Shown: positions 33,031 to 42,186, counted from the first letter of the stretch. The stretch is 64,000 nucleotides of DNA from Kordiimonadaceae bacterium (GCA_018675425.1 JABGYD010000069.1:119580-183579), one strand, 5' to 3'. Translations and numbers: made by a program. Notes: generated by a model not told the origin, from the sequence alone.

Positions 33031-34479
33031 CTATTTCCACTTCGGGGCTGTTAAACGTCTTTTTCCATCTAGTGTTTTAGGGACATTGTCTATGTCTAGA
33101 TCCGAACGATCCCACAATTGACAAGTAACTACCTTATGTTTTTGGTCAAGCCCTTCACAGTAATTAGTATATTTACAAACCCTAACTTCTTTACCTCGTC
33201 CTTTTCTTACTTTCCTAAACCAGTCTGGATCAGCTAATGATTGGCGAGCCATAGCAATTATATCCGCTTTACCTGATGTTAATATTTCTTCAGCTTGCTC
33301 ATATCCGTGAATACCACCTGCCACAATCACCGGAATATCGTAACCAGCATTGCGAATTGATTTTCTTATCTCATTTGCTGGCTCAACATTACGACCGTAT
33401 GGGCCTTTTTTATCAGACATAAATTGGGGCATACATTCATATCCACTTGGGCCGGTGTAGGGGTATACTGCTGCACCAACTTTTGGTTGCAGAGCATCTT
33501 CAAATTTACCTCCCCTTGAAAGAGAAATAAAATCCATTCCCGCACTGGCAAACTGCTCCCCAAAATAACAAGTATCTTCGAGGGTATTTCCATTTTCAAT
33601 GCAATCTTCAGATAAAAACCGACACCCTAAAATGAAGTTATCGCCCACACGTTCACGAACTGCTTTATATACCTCTAAAGGAAGACGAGCCCTATTCTCT
33701 TTATTGCCTCCGTAACCATCAGCCCGCGTATTTCTAACTGATAAGAATGAAGCCATTGTATAAGCATGAGCATAATGCAATTCCACGCCATCAAACCCTG
33801 CATCCTTTGCGCGCTTTGCTGCATCTGAAAATAGTTGAGGCAGTATTTCTGGAAGTTCATTTATACGCTGAAGTTCTGTATCAGTTACTCTATCACGGTG
33901 ACCCAGGTTTAAAGATTCAAGTTCACGGATACTCAAGACACCACTCAGTTCTTCGTCAGCTAACAACAAAAGATGATCCCTAATCTCATCTTCTGACCAA
34001 CTTTCTGCTTTTAATGCAACCCTGTGGTTTTCAGTGACTTTCAAATGGCGTTTGAAATATTTAATAGGATCCGGCCGTCTGTTCATGGCTAAAAAGTCAA
34101 TAATTTGAATAAATAATTTTGTCTTCCCACCACTGGCATCACGCACTGCATCCACAATTTTTTTCAGACCATCAATATATCTGTCATGCCCAATTCTAAG
34201 TAATGGACCAGACGGTATATCCCTTATGCCAGTTGCCTCAACAACTATTGCACCTGGCCTCCCCTCTGCGAACCTCCTATACCACTCAATAACTTCATCA
34301 GTAACTAACCCCTCTTCATTGGAACGCCAAGGGACCATCGCCGGAACCCAACTTCTTTCTTCCAATATTGTTTTACCAATTTTTATAGGTTGAAATAAAA
34401 GAGATTCATCCGCCTCTTCAGCACTCGGCCATCTTCCTGGATTAGGATGATGTTTAATTCGTTCTGTCGGTTTCCACAT
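33031..34479 (-). CDS. NADH:flavin oxidoreductase, Old Yellow Enzyme family
   Basis: 482 aa; GFDGVELHYAHAYTMASFLSVRNTRADGYGGNKENRARLPLEV and C-terminal ADIIAMARQSLADPDWFRKVRKG TIM-barrel motifs. Confidence 0.9.
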   Translation of the reverse strand: MWKPTERIKHHPNPGRWPSAEEADESLLFQPIKIGKTILEERSWVPAMVPWRSNEEGLVTDEVIEWYRRFAEGRPGAIVVEATGIRDIPSGPLLRIGHDRYIDGLKKIVDAVRDASGGKTKLFIQIIDFLAMNRRPDPIKYFKRHLKVTENHRVALKAESWSEDEIRDHLLLLADEELSGVLSIRELESLNLGHRDRVTDTELQRINELPEILPQLFSDAAKRAKDAGFDGVELHYAHAYTMASFLSVRNTRADGYGGNKENRARLPLEVYKAVRERVGDNFILGCRFLSEDCIENGNTLEDTCYFGEQFASAGMDFISLSRGGKFEDALQPKVGAAVYPYTGPSGYECMPQFMSDKKGPYGRNVEPANEIRKSIRNAGYDIPVIVAGGIHGYEQAEEILTSGKADIIAMARQSLADPDWFRKVRKGRGKEVRVCKYTNYCEGLDQKHKVVTCQLWDRSDLDIDNVPKTLDGKRRLTAPKWK

Positions 34480-34494
34480 TAATTAATTCCAATT

Positions 34495-36120
34495 TTAATG
34501 ACTGAGTTCTTTTAATTTATTCCTTTGAATTTTACCAGTTTGTGTTTTTGGTAAAGCTTCAACAAATTCTATTTTTCTAGGGTATTTATAGGGTGCTATT
34601 ATTTTTTTTATATAATTTTGAAATTCAATAACAAGCGCCTCCGATGGAATATTCCCGTCTTTTAAAACGATGTAAGCTTTAACAACAAAACCTCTCTCCT
34701 CATTAGGGACGCCGATGACCGCACATTCGGATATTTTTTGATTTGTATAAAGCGCATCTTCCACTTCTGGCCCAGAAATATTATACCCTGAACTAATAAT
34801 CATATCATCACACCGGCTCGTAAAATAAACATAGCCATCTTGATCCATTGAACAGAGATCACCGGTAATATTCCAACCGTTAACCACATAATCTTTTTGA
34901 CGGACATCATCTAAATACTTACAGCCAGTTGGCCCCCTAACAGCGAGGCGACCTATTTCATTCTTACCTATTGGCAAATCATTTAAATCTAAAATACATA
35001 CCTCATAACCATCAATAGCTTTACCAATCGCACCGGGGCGTATGCTTTCGTCAATGGCCGAAATAAACATGTGGGTCATTTCAGTTGAACCAAAAGCATT
35101 AATTAGTTTACCCCCATTTTTTTTGTGCCACTCCTCAAAAATATAAATTGGCAAATGTTCGCCCGAAGAGACAGCCTTTTTTAAACTAGACAAGTCATAG
35201 TGATCATAATCTTTAAGCATTTTTTTATATGCCGTTGGCGCAGTAGCACAAATTGTAGCTTTATATTTCTCAATAGCCGCCATCAGGTCAACAGCGCTTG
35301 TTTTTTCTAATAATATAGTTGTGCCCCCAACATGCAGAGGAAATGCTACAAGCATGCCTAATCCGAATGTAAATGCCATGGGAGGACTGCCAACAAATAA
35401 ATCATTTTCAGTCAGTTTAAGCAACCCCTCTCCCGCACAAATGCACATAGCCATCACATCCCGGTGGAAATGTACAGTTCCTTTAGGTGCGCCAGTTGTT
35501 CCACTTGTAAAGGCAATTAATGCAGGATCATCATGCATAGTAATAACATTTGAAAACTTAACTGGTTTGCTCTGCGCTAGAGTTTGCAGATCACCTTTTA
35601 ATGGCACTTTAGTAATCGCATCAAAAAAACAGATGCTGTTTGTTTGGATAAAATTGGTTTTCGCTACCTCCCCTTTTAAGCGCTCGTCACATAAGATAAA
35701 ATTTATTTCAGCTTTATCTATAATAGTTTTCAATTCTGGGGCACGCAACATGGGCATGGTTGATACAACTATTCCGCCCACTTTGATGATAGCTAGCCAG
35801 CAAGCAACAGCCATTGGGGTGTTGGAGGAACGAAGCAAAACGCGATTACCTTTTTTAACCCCGAAATTATCTTTAAGAAAATGAGCAATCTGATTACTTG
35901 TTTGATAAAGTTTTTTATAAGTCCATTCATTTTCTGGGCTTATAATAGCTTTTTTTTCACTACGCCCCAGCAGGATATTTTTATCAATTAACTCTACCGC
36001 ACAATTTAATTCACCAGAAAATCTTAATTCATTAAAGTTAAACAAGTAATCCGGTTGTTCAGAAATAGTTGGTAAGTTTAGTTTTACAAAATTGTCGCTA
36101 TTTTGATGAGAATTATCCAT
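34495..36120 (-). CDS. Acyl-CoA synthetase of the benzoate/2-aminobenzoate-CoA ligase type
   Basis: 541 aa ANL enzyme: AFTSGTTGAPKGTVHFHRDV, DDMIISSGYNISGPEVEDAL, LPKTQTGKIQRNKL. Aryl specificity is inferred from overall resemblance and neighbouring kyn genes. Confidence 0.8.
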   Translation of the reverse strand: MDNSHQNSDNFVKLNLPTISEQPDYLFNFNELRFSGELNCAVELIDKNILLGRSEKKAIISPENEWTYKKLYQTSNQIAHFLKDNFGVKKGNRVLLRSSNTPMAVACWLAIIKVGGIVVSTMPMLRAPELKTIIDKAEINFILCDERLKGEVAKTNFIQTNSICFFDAITKVPLKGDLQTLAQSKPVKFSNVITMHDDPALIAFTSGTTGAPKGTVHFHRDVMAMCICAGEGLLKLTENDLFVGSPPMAFTFGLGMLVAFPLHVGGTTILLEKTSAVDLMAAIEKYKATICATAPTAYKKMLKDYDHYDLSSLKKAVSSGEHLPIYIFEEWHKKNGGKLINAFGSTEMTHMFISAIDESIRPGAIGKAIDGYEVCILDLNDLPIGKNEIGRLAVRGPTGCKYLDDVRQKDYVVNGWNITGDLCSMDQDGYVYFTSRCDDMIISSGYNISGPEVEDALYTNQKISECAVIGVPNEERGFVVKAYIVLKDGNIPSEALVIEFQNYIKKIIAPYKYPRKIEFVEALPKTQTGKIQRNKLKELSH

Positions 36121-36123
36121 TTT

Positions 36124-37851
36124 TTAGCGTTTATAATGATCGTTTTTATTGCTATAAGGAACATCGGTATAACCAGACTGTATGACCCCATTCCGTTCAG
36201 CATATTGACCCCATAATTTTATCATCTCATTCAATTTTTCCGTTTCAGAACTTGATAAGTCAATTCGTTCGAATGGATCATTTTTTAAATTATAAAGTTC
36301 CCAACTACCTTTTCCAAATGGCTCATTATTATCAATTATTTTCCAATCATCTTGGCGAATAGCTTTACGGCCAAACAATTCCCATCCCATATATTGCTGA
36401 TCCCCTAAATAACATTCTTTTCCAGTTAAGTAAGGAAGTAATGACCGGCCTTGTAGTGGAAATAAATCACGCCCTCTGTATTCACCTGTAGGATATTCGG
36501 TGCCCGCAACCTCAAGTAACGTTGGAACTATGTCCAATATTGTCATAAAACTGTTATCAAAAGCTGGTTTTTCACCTATTTCAGTTGGCCAAACAACAAA
36601 CGCAGGAACTTTAATTCCCCCCTCACTTGAGAAGGCTTTATGTAATTTATAGGGTGCAGAACTTACACTTGCCCAGCCGGGGCCATATGCAGTGAAGCTT
36701 CCAGGTTTACCTAAGCTTTCGGTATCAGTTGTAAATGTTTCAGGTATCCAAGAGACATTATCTTCGATGTGATAAGGATCATTACCATCTGCACCATTGT
36801 CTGACATGAATATAATTATGGTATTTTCTAGTTTACCAGAACTTCGTAAATTCTCAACAATACGGTTAATATTAAAATCCATGGCCTCGACCATTGCCGC
36901 ATATACGGCCATGTTTTTAGCTTCTTTTTGCTTTTGTATATCACTCAAATCACCCCAATTAGCCGCCATTGGGGAACGAGGAAAGTCTTCGGGTATTTTA
37001 GAAATTAGACCCAGTTTGAGCATTTTTTGCAACCGCTCGTGCATAATTTCATCGTAGCCACCATCATAACGTCCCTCATATTTTTCGATAAAATTGTCTG
37101 GTGCCTGTAATGGCCAATGTGGCGCCGTATATGATGCAAACGCAAAAAATGGCTTGTCATCTTCAATGTTATTCAAATATTCCAACATTTTATCAGTATA
37201 AGTTTTAGTAGAATAAAAATCTTCTGGCAAAATAGTTTCTTTACCATTTTCAAGATAAATGGTGGTTGGTATTTTACTAGAAGCTGCCAAATTTGAATAA
37301 TGACTGGAAGTCCCACGTGGCATAATATAAGTTTGCTCAAATCCTCGACTGTGGGGCACCTGATCATCCTCTAGGCCTAAATGCCACTTACCTGTCATTA
37401 TAGTATGGTAGCCAGCATCTTGTAAAAGTTCTGCAATAGATGCTACTCGAAAATTAAGATATCCCTCATACCCAACCTGAACACTACCCAAACCAACACC
37501 TTCGGAATCAAAACCACCAAGACCTGAAAGGTGGTTATCTACGCCCGAAAGAAGCATTGAGCGGGTAAATGAACAAATAGGGGCAGAGTAAAAGTTGGAA
37601 AACTTAACACCTTGATTAGCTAAAGTGTCTAGTGTTGGCGTGGCTATCTCTCCACCGTAAACCCCTAGATCAGAATATCCTAGGTCATCAGCAACAATTA
37701 ATAAAATATTTGGAGTATTTTCTTTCTGACTAACAAGTTCATCAGTACCCTCATTGAATGAGCAGGCCGTCATACTAGAAAAGAATATTATCAATAATAA
37801 AACTAATATGGGGTGAGTTTGACCAGTTTTTTCAAACACAATATTCTCCAA
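36124..37851 (-). CDS. AtsA-like arylsulfatase, predicted lipoprotein, non-canonical formylglycine signature
   Basis: 575 aa; lipobox-like SSMTAC; DDLGYSDLGVYGGEIATPTLD; ICSFTRSMLLSGVDNHLSGLG; MTGKWHLG; MSDNGADG. Confidence 0.88.
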   Translation of the reverse strand: MENIVFEKTGQTHPILVLLLIIFFSSMTACSFNEGTDELVSQKENTPNILLIVADDLGYSDLGVYGGEIATPTLDTLANQGVKFSNFYSAPICSFTRSMLLSGVDNHLSGLGGFDSEGVGLGSVQVGYEGYLNFRVASIAELLQDAGYHTIMTGKWHLGLEDDQVPHSRGFEQTYIMPRGTSSHYSNLAASSKIPTTIYLENGKETILPEDFYSTKTYTDKMLEYLNNIEDDKPFFAFASYTAPHWPLQAPDNFIEKYEGRYDGGYDEIMHERLQKMLKLGLISKIPEDFPRSPMAANWGDLSDIQKQKEAKNMAVYAAMVEAMDFNINRIVENLRSSGKLENTIIIFMSDNGADGNDPYHIEDNVSWIPETFTTDTESLGKPGSFTAYGPGWASVSSAPYKLHKAFSSEGGIKVPAFVVWPTEIGEKPAFDNSFMTILDIVPTLLEVAGTEYPTGEYRGRDLFPLQGRSLLPYLTGKECYLGDQQYMGWELFGRKAIRQDDWKIIDNNEPFGKGSWELYNLKNDPFERIDLSSSETEKLNEMIKLWGQYAERNGVIQSGYTDVPYSNKNDHYKR

Positions 37852-37881
37852 AATTATCTAATAGTGAACACGAACATTTTT

Positions 37882-37928
37882 ATCGTATTATTATATATAT
37901 GTAAATATAAATACGATTGTAATCGTAT
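37882..37928. promoter_or_regulatory. Candidate operator in the divergent kynA/sulfatase promoter region
   Basis: Half-sites ATCGTAT (37882-37888), ATACGAT (37911-37917), ATCGTAT (37922-37928); the last two form the perfect inverted repeat ATACGAT-TGTA-ATCGTAT. Confidence 0.55.
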
Positions 37929-37993
37929 GCATGATATTGTATTAAAACAATTTTTATGTAATCTTGAGTTTTTAAATTTCAAAGGGTTGTGCC

Positions 37994-38902
37994 GTGACAA
38001 GTAAAATAAAAAGTTTTATTGAAGATGGAATTGAAACCTACGAAGCTAATATCGACGGTGAAAAAATCATATGGGATAAAGGCCTGTCGTACAGTAAGCA
38101 CCTTCAAACTAAAACACTACTTGCTTGCCAAATTCCAGTATCTGAAGAACCAGAAGAATTAATGTTTATTATTGTACATCAATCAATGGAGTTATGGATA
38201 AAACAGTGTATCCACGAAATAAACTTAATCATAAAGTTCATTGGGACTAACCAATTAAATAGGGCATATAAGTCTCTTGACCGTATTGCCGTGATTTTGC
38301 GCCATATGATTAATTCCTGGGAAGTATTAGCCACATTAACACCAAATGATTTCTTGACATTTAGGCCTTATTTACAGAAAGCATCAGGTTTTCAATCTTA
38401 TCAATACAGAGAGTTAGAATTTTTATTAGGCAATAAAAAGAAAGATCTTATTTTGGTTCATAAAGACGATAAAGCCGTATACGACCACTTAGAAGACGTA
38501 CTAAATGCTCCATCACTTTATGATGTTACCTTAAAATTATTAGCTGACCGCGGGTTCAACATTCCAAGTAAAATTTTAGATCGTGATTTTTCTCAAGCAT
38601 ATGTTCCAGCGCCTGAAATTGAAGAAATTTGGCGTGAAATCTATTCAGAAGCCGATAATATGTGGGATCTATATACATTAGGTGAAAAAATCACAGCCCT
38701 CGAGTATTATTTTCAAGAATGGCGTTTTAAACACATGAAAACCGTTTCACGTGTTATTGGATATAAAAAAGGAACAGCAGGCTCTGCAGGAGTAGCTTAT
38801 CTAGTGAAGGCACTGGATAATAGTTTTTTTCCTGAACTTTGGTCAATGAGATCACAAATGACTTCACCTGAAGATCAACAATCAGATAAGTGCCCAATAT
38901 AA
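37994..38902 (+). CDS. kynA: Tryptophan 2,3-dioxygenase
   Basis: 302 aa; KTLLACQ..ELMFIIVHQSMELWIKQCIHEI, GFQSYQYRELEFLLGNK, WRFKHMKTVSRVIGYKKGTAGSAGVAYL; GTG start with aaaggg RBS. Confidence 0.95.
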   Translation: MTSKIKSFIEDGIETYEANIDGEKIIWDKGLSYSKHLQTKTLLACQIPVSEEPEELMFIIVHQSMELWIKQCIHEINLIIKFIGTNQLNRAYKSLDRIAVILRHMINSWEVLATLTPNDFLTFRPYLQKASGFQSYQYRELEFLLGNKKKDLILVHKDDKAVYDHLEDVLNAPSLYDVTLKLLADRGFNIPSKILDRDFSQAYVPAPEIEEIWREIYSEADNMWDLYTLGEKITALEYYFQEWRFKHMKTVSRVIGYKKGTAGSAGVAYLVKALDNSFFPELWSMRSQMTSPEDQQSDKCPI

Positions 38903-40140
38903 TGACTATATCTAAGAATGAGATTCAGAAGATGGATCGCGAAGATCCAATCAGAGAATTTAAAGAAAAATTTCACTTGCCCAAGGGTATAATTTATATG
39001 GATGGTAATTCTCTTGGAGCATTACCCATAGCCACTCAAAAAGTTATTAGTGATACAGTTAGTAATGAGTGGGGTGACGGACTAATTACATCTTGGCTAG
39101 ATGCTAATTGGGTAAATTCCCCTGAGAGGATTGGAAACAAAATTGCGTCGTGCATTGGCGCCAAGGATGGCGAAGTGACAGTTTGCGATTCTACATCCGT
39201 CAACCTCTTTAAGATCCTTGTTGCTGCATTGCAAATTAACAATAGCCGTGAGGTTATTTTATCAGAACAGGGAAACTTCCCTACAGATCTTTATATAATG
39301 GACGGCATTAAAAAATTATTTAAAAATAAAATTGAAACAAAAATAGTAGATCCAAAAAAATTACTAGACGCCCTTGATGAAAATGTTTCCGTACTTCTTC
39401 TAACACAAGTTCATTATAAGACGGGACTTATTAAAGACATGGAAAAAATCACAAAAAAAGCCCATGAAGTAGGAGCGTTAATAGTTTGGGATCTTAGTCA
39501 TTCTGCGGGGTCTATTCCGCTAGATCTTAATGGGTGTAATGTTGATTTTGCAACTGGTTGTGGATATAAATTTTTAAATGGGGGACCTGGTGCCCCTGCA
39601 TTTTTATTTGCTGCAAGCCGCCATCATACAAAATGTGTCCCTGTATTATCTGGCTGGTTTGGCCATTCAAATCCCTTCGAGTTTACAGATGACTATTTTC
39701 CAGCTCAAGATGTAAGAATGTTTTTATCTGGAACACCACCTGTTCTTGGTTTGAAAGCACTTGAGGTTGGTGTTGATATTTTTTGTTCTGCGGATATAGA
39801 AAAATTAAGAGATAAAGCAAAGAAGTTAGGAGCATTATTTATTAAATTATTAAATGAAAAGTGTAGCCAATATGAATTTGAAATAATAAGCCCTATCGAA
39901 GATAATCTTCGTGGAGGTCATGTTTCGCTTAGTCACAAAAATGGATACGCCATCATGCAAGCCGTCAAGGAAAAAGGGCTTATTGGGGACTTCAGGGCCC
40001 CGTCAGTATTGAGATTTGGTATCACACCTCTTTATATGACTTACGAAAACATTTTTGAAGCAATAGAGATTATTAGTAAAGTAATGGATAGTAAAGAATG
40101 GGATAATCCAGAATATATGGTTCGTGCAGAAGTTACGTAA
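38902..40140 (+). CDS. kynU: Kynureninase
   Basis: FHLPKGIIYMDGNSLGALP, VCDSTSVNLFK, WDLSHSAGSIPLDLNGCNVDFATGCGYKFLNGGPGAPAFLF; ATG in TAATG overlap with kynA (listed ORF begins 12 nt earlier at a GTG). Confidence 0.95.
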   Translation: MTISKNEIQKMDREDPIREFKEKFHLPKGIIYMDGNSLGALPIATQKVISDTVSNEWGDGLITSWLDANWVNSPERIGNKIASCIGAKDGEVTVCDSTSVNLFKILVAALQINNSREVILSEQGNFPTDLYIMDGIKKLFKNKIETKIVDPKKLLDALDENVSVLLLTQVHYKTGLIKDMEKITKKAHEVGALIVWDLSHSAGSIPLDLNGCNVDFATGCGYKFLNGGPGAPAFLFAASRHHTKCVPVLSGWFGHSNPFEFTDDYFPAQDVRMFLSGTPPVLGLKALEVGVDIFCSADIEKLRDKAKKLGALFIKLLNEKCSQYEFEIISPIEDNLRGGHVSLSHKNGYAIMQAVKEKGLIGDFRAPSVLRFGITPLYMTYENIFEAIEIISKVMDSKEWDNPEYMVRAEVT

Positions 40141-40214
40141 CTAAAAACTTAATTTCGTTAAAATCAACTGGAAAGGGTGCATTATCGATAAAGATTAGCT
40201 TTATAAAATTGTCG

Positions 40215-40268
40215 GCTCCGCAATTATAACTAAAACCTTTCCCTCTGAAGGTTATATCAGAACGGAGC
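40215..40268 (+). promoter_or_regulatory. Candidate structured 5' leader of the NSS transporter
   Basis: Outer inverted repeat gctccg (40215-40220)/cggagc (40263-40268); inner aacctt (40234-40239)/aaggtt (40248-40253); alternative ataac/gttat pairing. Confidence 0.35.
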
Positions 40269-40351
40269 AATCTATCCCCCTATAGTTTTTATAGCTTTTG
40301 GATATAGTATTATTTAGTTTAGAAGATTATTAAATTTACAAAGGATGTAAA

Positions 40352-41701
40352 ATGACTGCAGTCAGATCACAATTTAACTCACGTATTGGGTTTATTATGG
40401 CAGCGGCAGGTTCCGCAGTCGGATTGGGTAATATTTGGGGTTTCCCAACCCAAGTTGCTAGCAATGGCGGTGCTGCTTTTGTTCTAGTCTATCTAATACT
40501 TACCTTCTTATTAGCATACCCAGTCCTTATCGTCGAAATGACGATAGGACGTTATGCTCAATCAAATGTTGTTTCAGCTCTTAGTAAGCTCTCCGATAAC
40601 AAAATAGCCGCTAATTTTGGCTACGGTATTGGGCTATACGCAATCATCGTTGCCTGTCTAATGTTAAGTTTTTATGCAATTATATCTGGATGGTTATTTG
40701 CCCACTTGATTGGTTCTCTCAGTTCAATAATTGGATTTCCTGATTTTGAAACCTGGCTGTATGAAAATACTGTTAGTAGGAATTTAATTTTCGCTGCAAT
40801 ATTTGCAACACTTACTATTTACGTCGTAGCAAAGGGTATCGAAAAAGGTATTGAAAAGTGGTCAAAAACTTTAATGCCTATTTTATTGATTATCCTGGTA
40901 TTGCTTGCAGGCTACACATTAACATTGCCAGGGGCTCTGGCAGGCGTGCGTGTTTACCTTCTTCCAGATTTTTCTAGTCTTGCAAATCCGAGCATATACA
41001 TAAATGCGCTCGGCCAATCATTTTTTTCCCTGTCGTTGGGGATTGGTGGAATGATTGTTTATGGATCATATTTAAGTAAGAATGAAAGCATCCCAAAAAT
41101 TGGCGCTACGGTAGCATTGTTTGATGTGTTAATAGCTTTCTTAGCGGGTTTATTGATCATACCAGCCCTTTATGCGGCGCTACATTATGGAGCAAATATA
41201 TATGATGCTAATGGTCTTCTGACATCAGGTGAAAGTCTAATTTTTGAAGTTCTACCAATTTTGTTTGACATAATAGGAACTTCAGGAATTATTGTTTCTA
41301 TCTTATTCTTTTTCTTATTAAGTATTGCAGCCCTAACCTCCGCTATTTCAATTTTGGAAGTGCCGGTTTCACTAGTTATAGAAACTCAAAACTTAACAAG
41401 AAGAAAAGCAACCCTTTTAACTGGTGGAGCGGTATTTTGTGTTAGCGCAATAACTATAATAAACTTTGATATTCTTTTTCCACTAATTCTAGATTTCACA
41501 ACCAAATACAGCATAACTCTAATCAGTGCAATATTCTGTATTTATGTTGGATGGATATGGAAAAGAACCAATCTATTAAAAGAACTTCAGAGAGGAAGTT
41601 CAGATATATCAAATTCCTTATTTTGGAAAATTTGGCCTAATTATGTTAAATTTGTTTGCCCAGTTTTAATCGCACTTATTTTTACACAATTTTTTGTATA
41701 G
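40352..41701 (+). CDS. Neurotransmitter:sodium symporter (NSS/SNF) family transporter
   Basis: 449 aa; SRIGFIMAAAGSAVGLGNIWGFPTQVASNGGAAFVLVYL TM1 motif. Confidence 0.94.
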   Translation: MTAVRSQFNSRIGFIMAAAGSAVGLGNIWGFPTQVASNGGAAFVLVYLILTFLLAYPVLIVEMTIGRYAQSNVVSALSKLSDNKIAANFGYGIGLYAIIVACLMLSFYAIISGWLFAHLIGSLSSIIGFPDFETWLYENTVSRNLIFAAIFATLTIYVVAKGIEKGIEKWSKTLMPILLIILVLLAGYTLTLPGALAGVRVYLLPDFSSLANPSIYINALGQSFFSLSLGIGGMIVYGSYLSKNESIPKIGATVALFDVLIAFLAGLLIIPALYAALHYGANIYDANGLLTSGESLIFEVLPILFDIIGTSGIIVSILFFFLLSIAALTSAISILEVPVSLVIETQNLTRRKATLLTGGAVFCVSAITIINFDILFPLILDFTTKYSITLISAIFCIYVGWIWKRTNLLKELQRGSSDISNSLFWKIWPNYVKFVCPVLIALIFTQFFV

Positions 41702-41861
41702 GTAGCTCAAAATACTAATCTGCAAGCAAGGTATAGAAGGGTATTATTTGTTAATAACCATCTTAGGATTACCGCTTCTAAGGATCCAAATAAGATGACT
41801 GAATATTAATATTTTATGATAGTTGGAGAGCTTCATTTCGAAGAATGTGCTCAAATAAAAA

Positions 41862-41893
41862 GCGGCATATTAACTTTTAAATTAATATGCCGC
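41862..41893 (-). terminator. Rho-independent terminator of the HU gene
   Basis: Perfect 12-bp stem gcggcatattaa/ttaatatgccgc with 8-nt loop, followed on the minus strand by tttttattt. Confidence 0.85.
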
Positions 41894-41910
41894 ACTTTAG
41901 TAAAATAATA

Positions 41911-42186
41911 TTATTTATTAACGGCGTCTTTTAGTGCTTTACCAGCTTTAAATTTAGGTCTTGTAGAAGCTGCAATTTGTATTTTTTCACCTGTCCGTGG
42001 ATTACGACCAACAGATGCAGCTCTTTTTGCTGTACTAAAGGTACCAAAACCTGTCATGCGAACTTCCCCGCCAGCTGCCAAAGTAGCAGAAATTGAATCT
42101 AATACGCTATCAACCGCATTTGCAGCATCTGCCTTTGACAGACCGGCTGAAGCTGCGACGCTATTTACAAAATCATTTTTATTCAT
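41911..42186 (-). CDS. hup: HU family DNA-binding protein
   Basis: 91 aa; MNKNDFVNSVAASAGLSKADAANAVDSVLDSI; GFGTFSTAKRAASVGRNPRTGEKIQIAAS. Confidence 0.96.
   Translation of the reverse strand: MNKNDFVNSVAASAGLSKADAANAVDSVLDSISATLAAGGEVRMTGFGTFSTAKRAASVGRNPRTGEKIQIAASTRPKFKAGKALKDAVNK

Noticed and set aside
35321-35884. 187-aa + strand ORF inside the aryl-CoA ligase gene
   Set aside because: Antisense shadow ORF; the opposite frame has clear ANL-enzyme motifs.
40141-40351. Known riboswitch (e.g. glycine) upstream of the NSS transporter
   Set aside because: Stems are present but no conserved core of a known class could be recognised; kept only as an unspecified structured leader.
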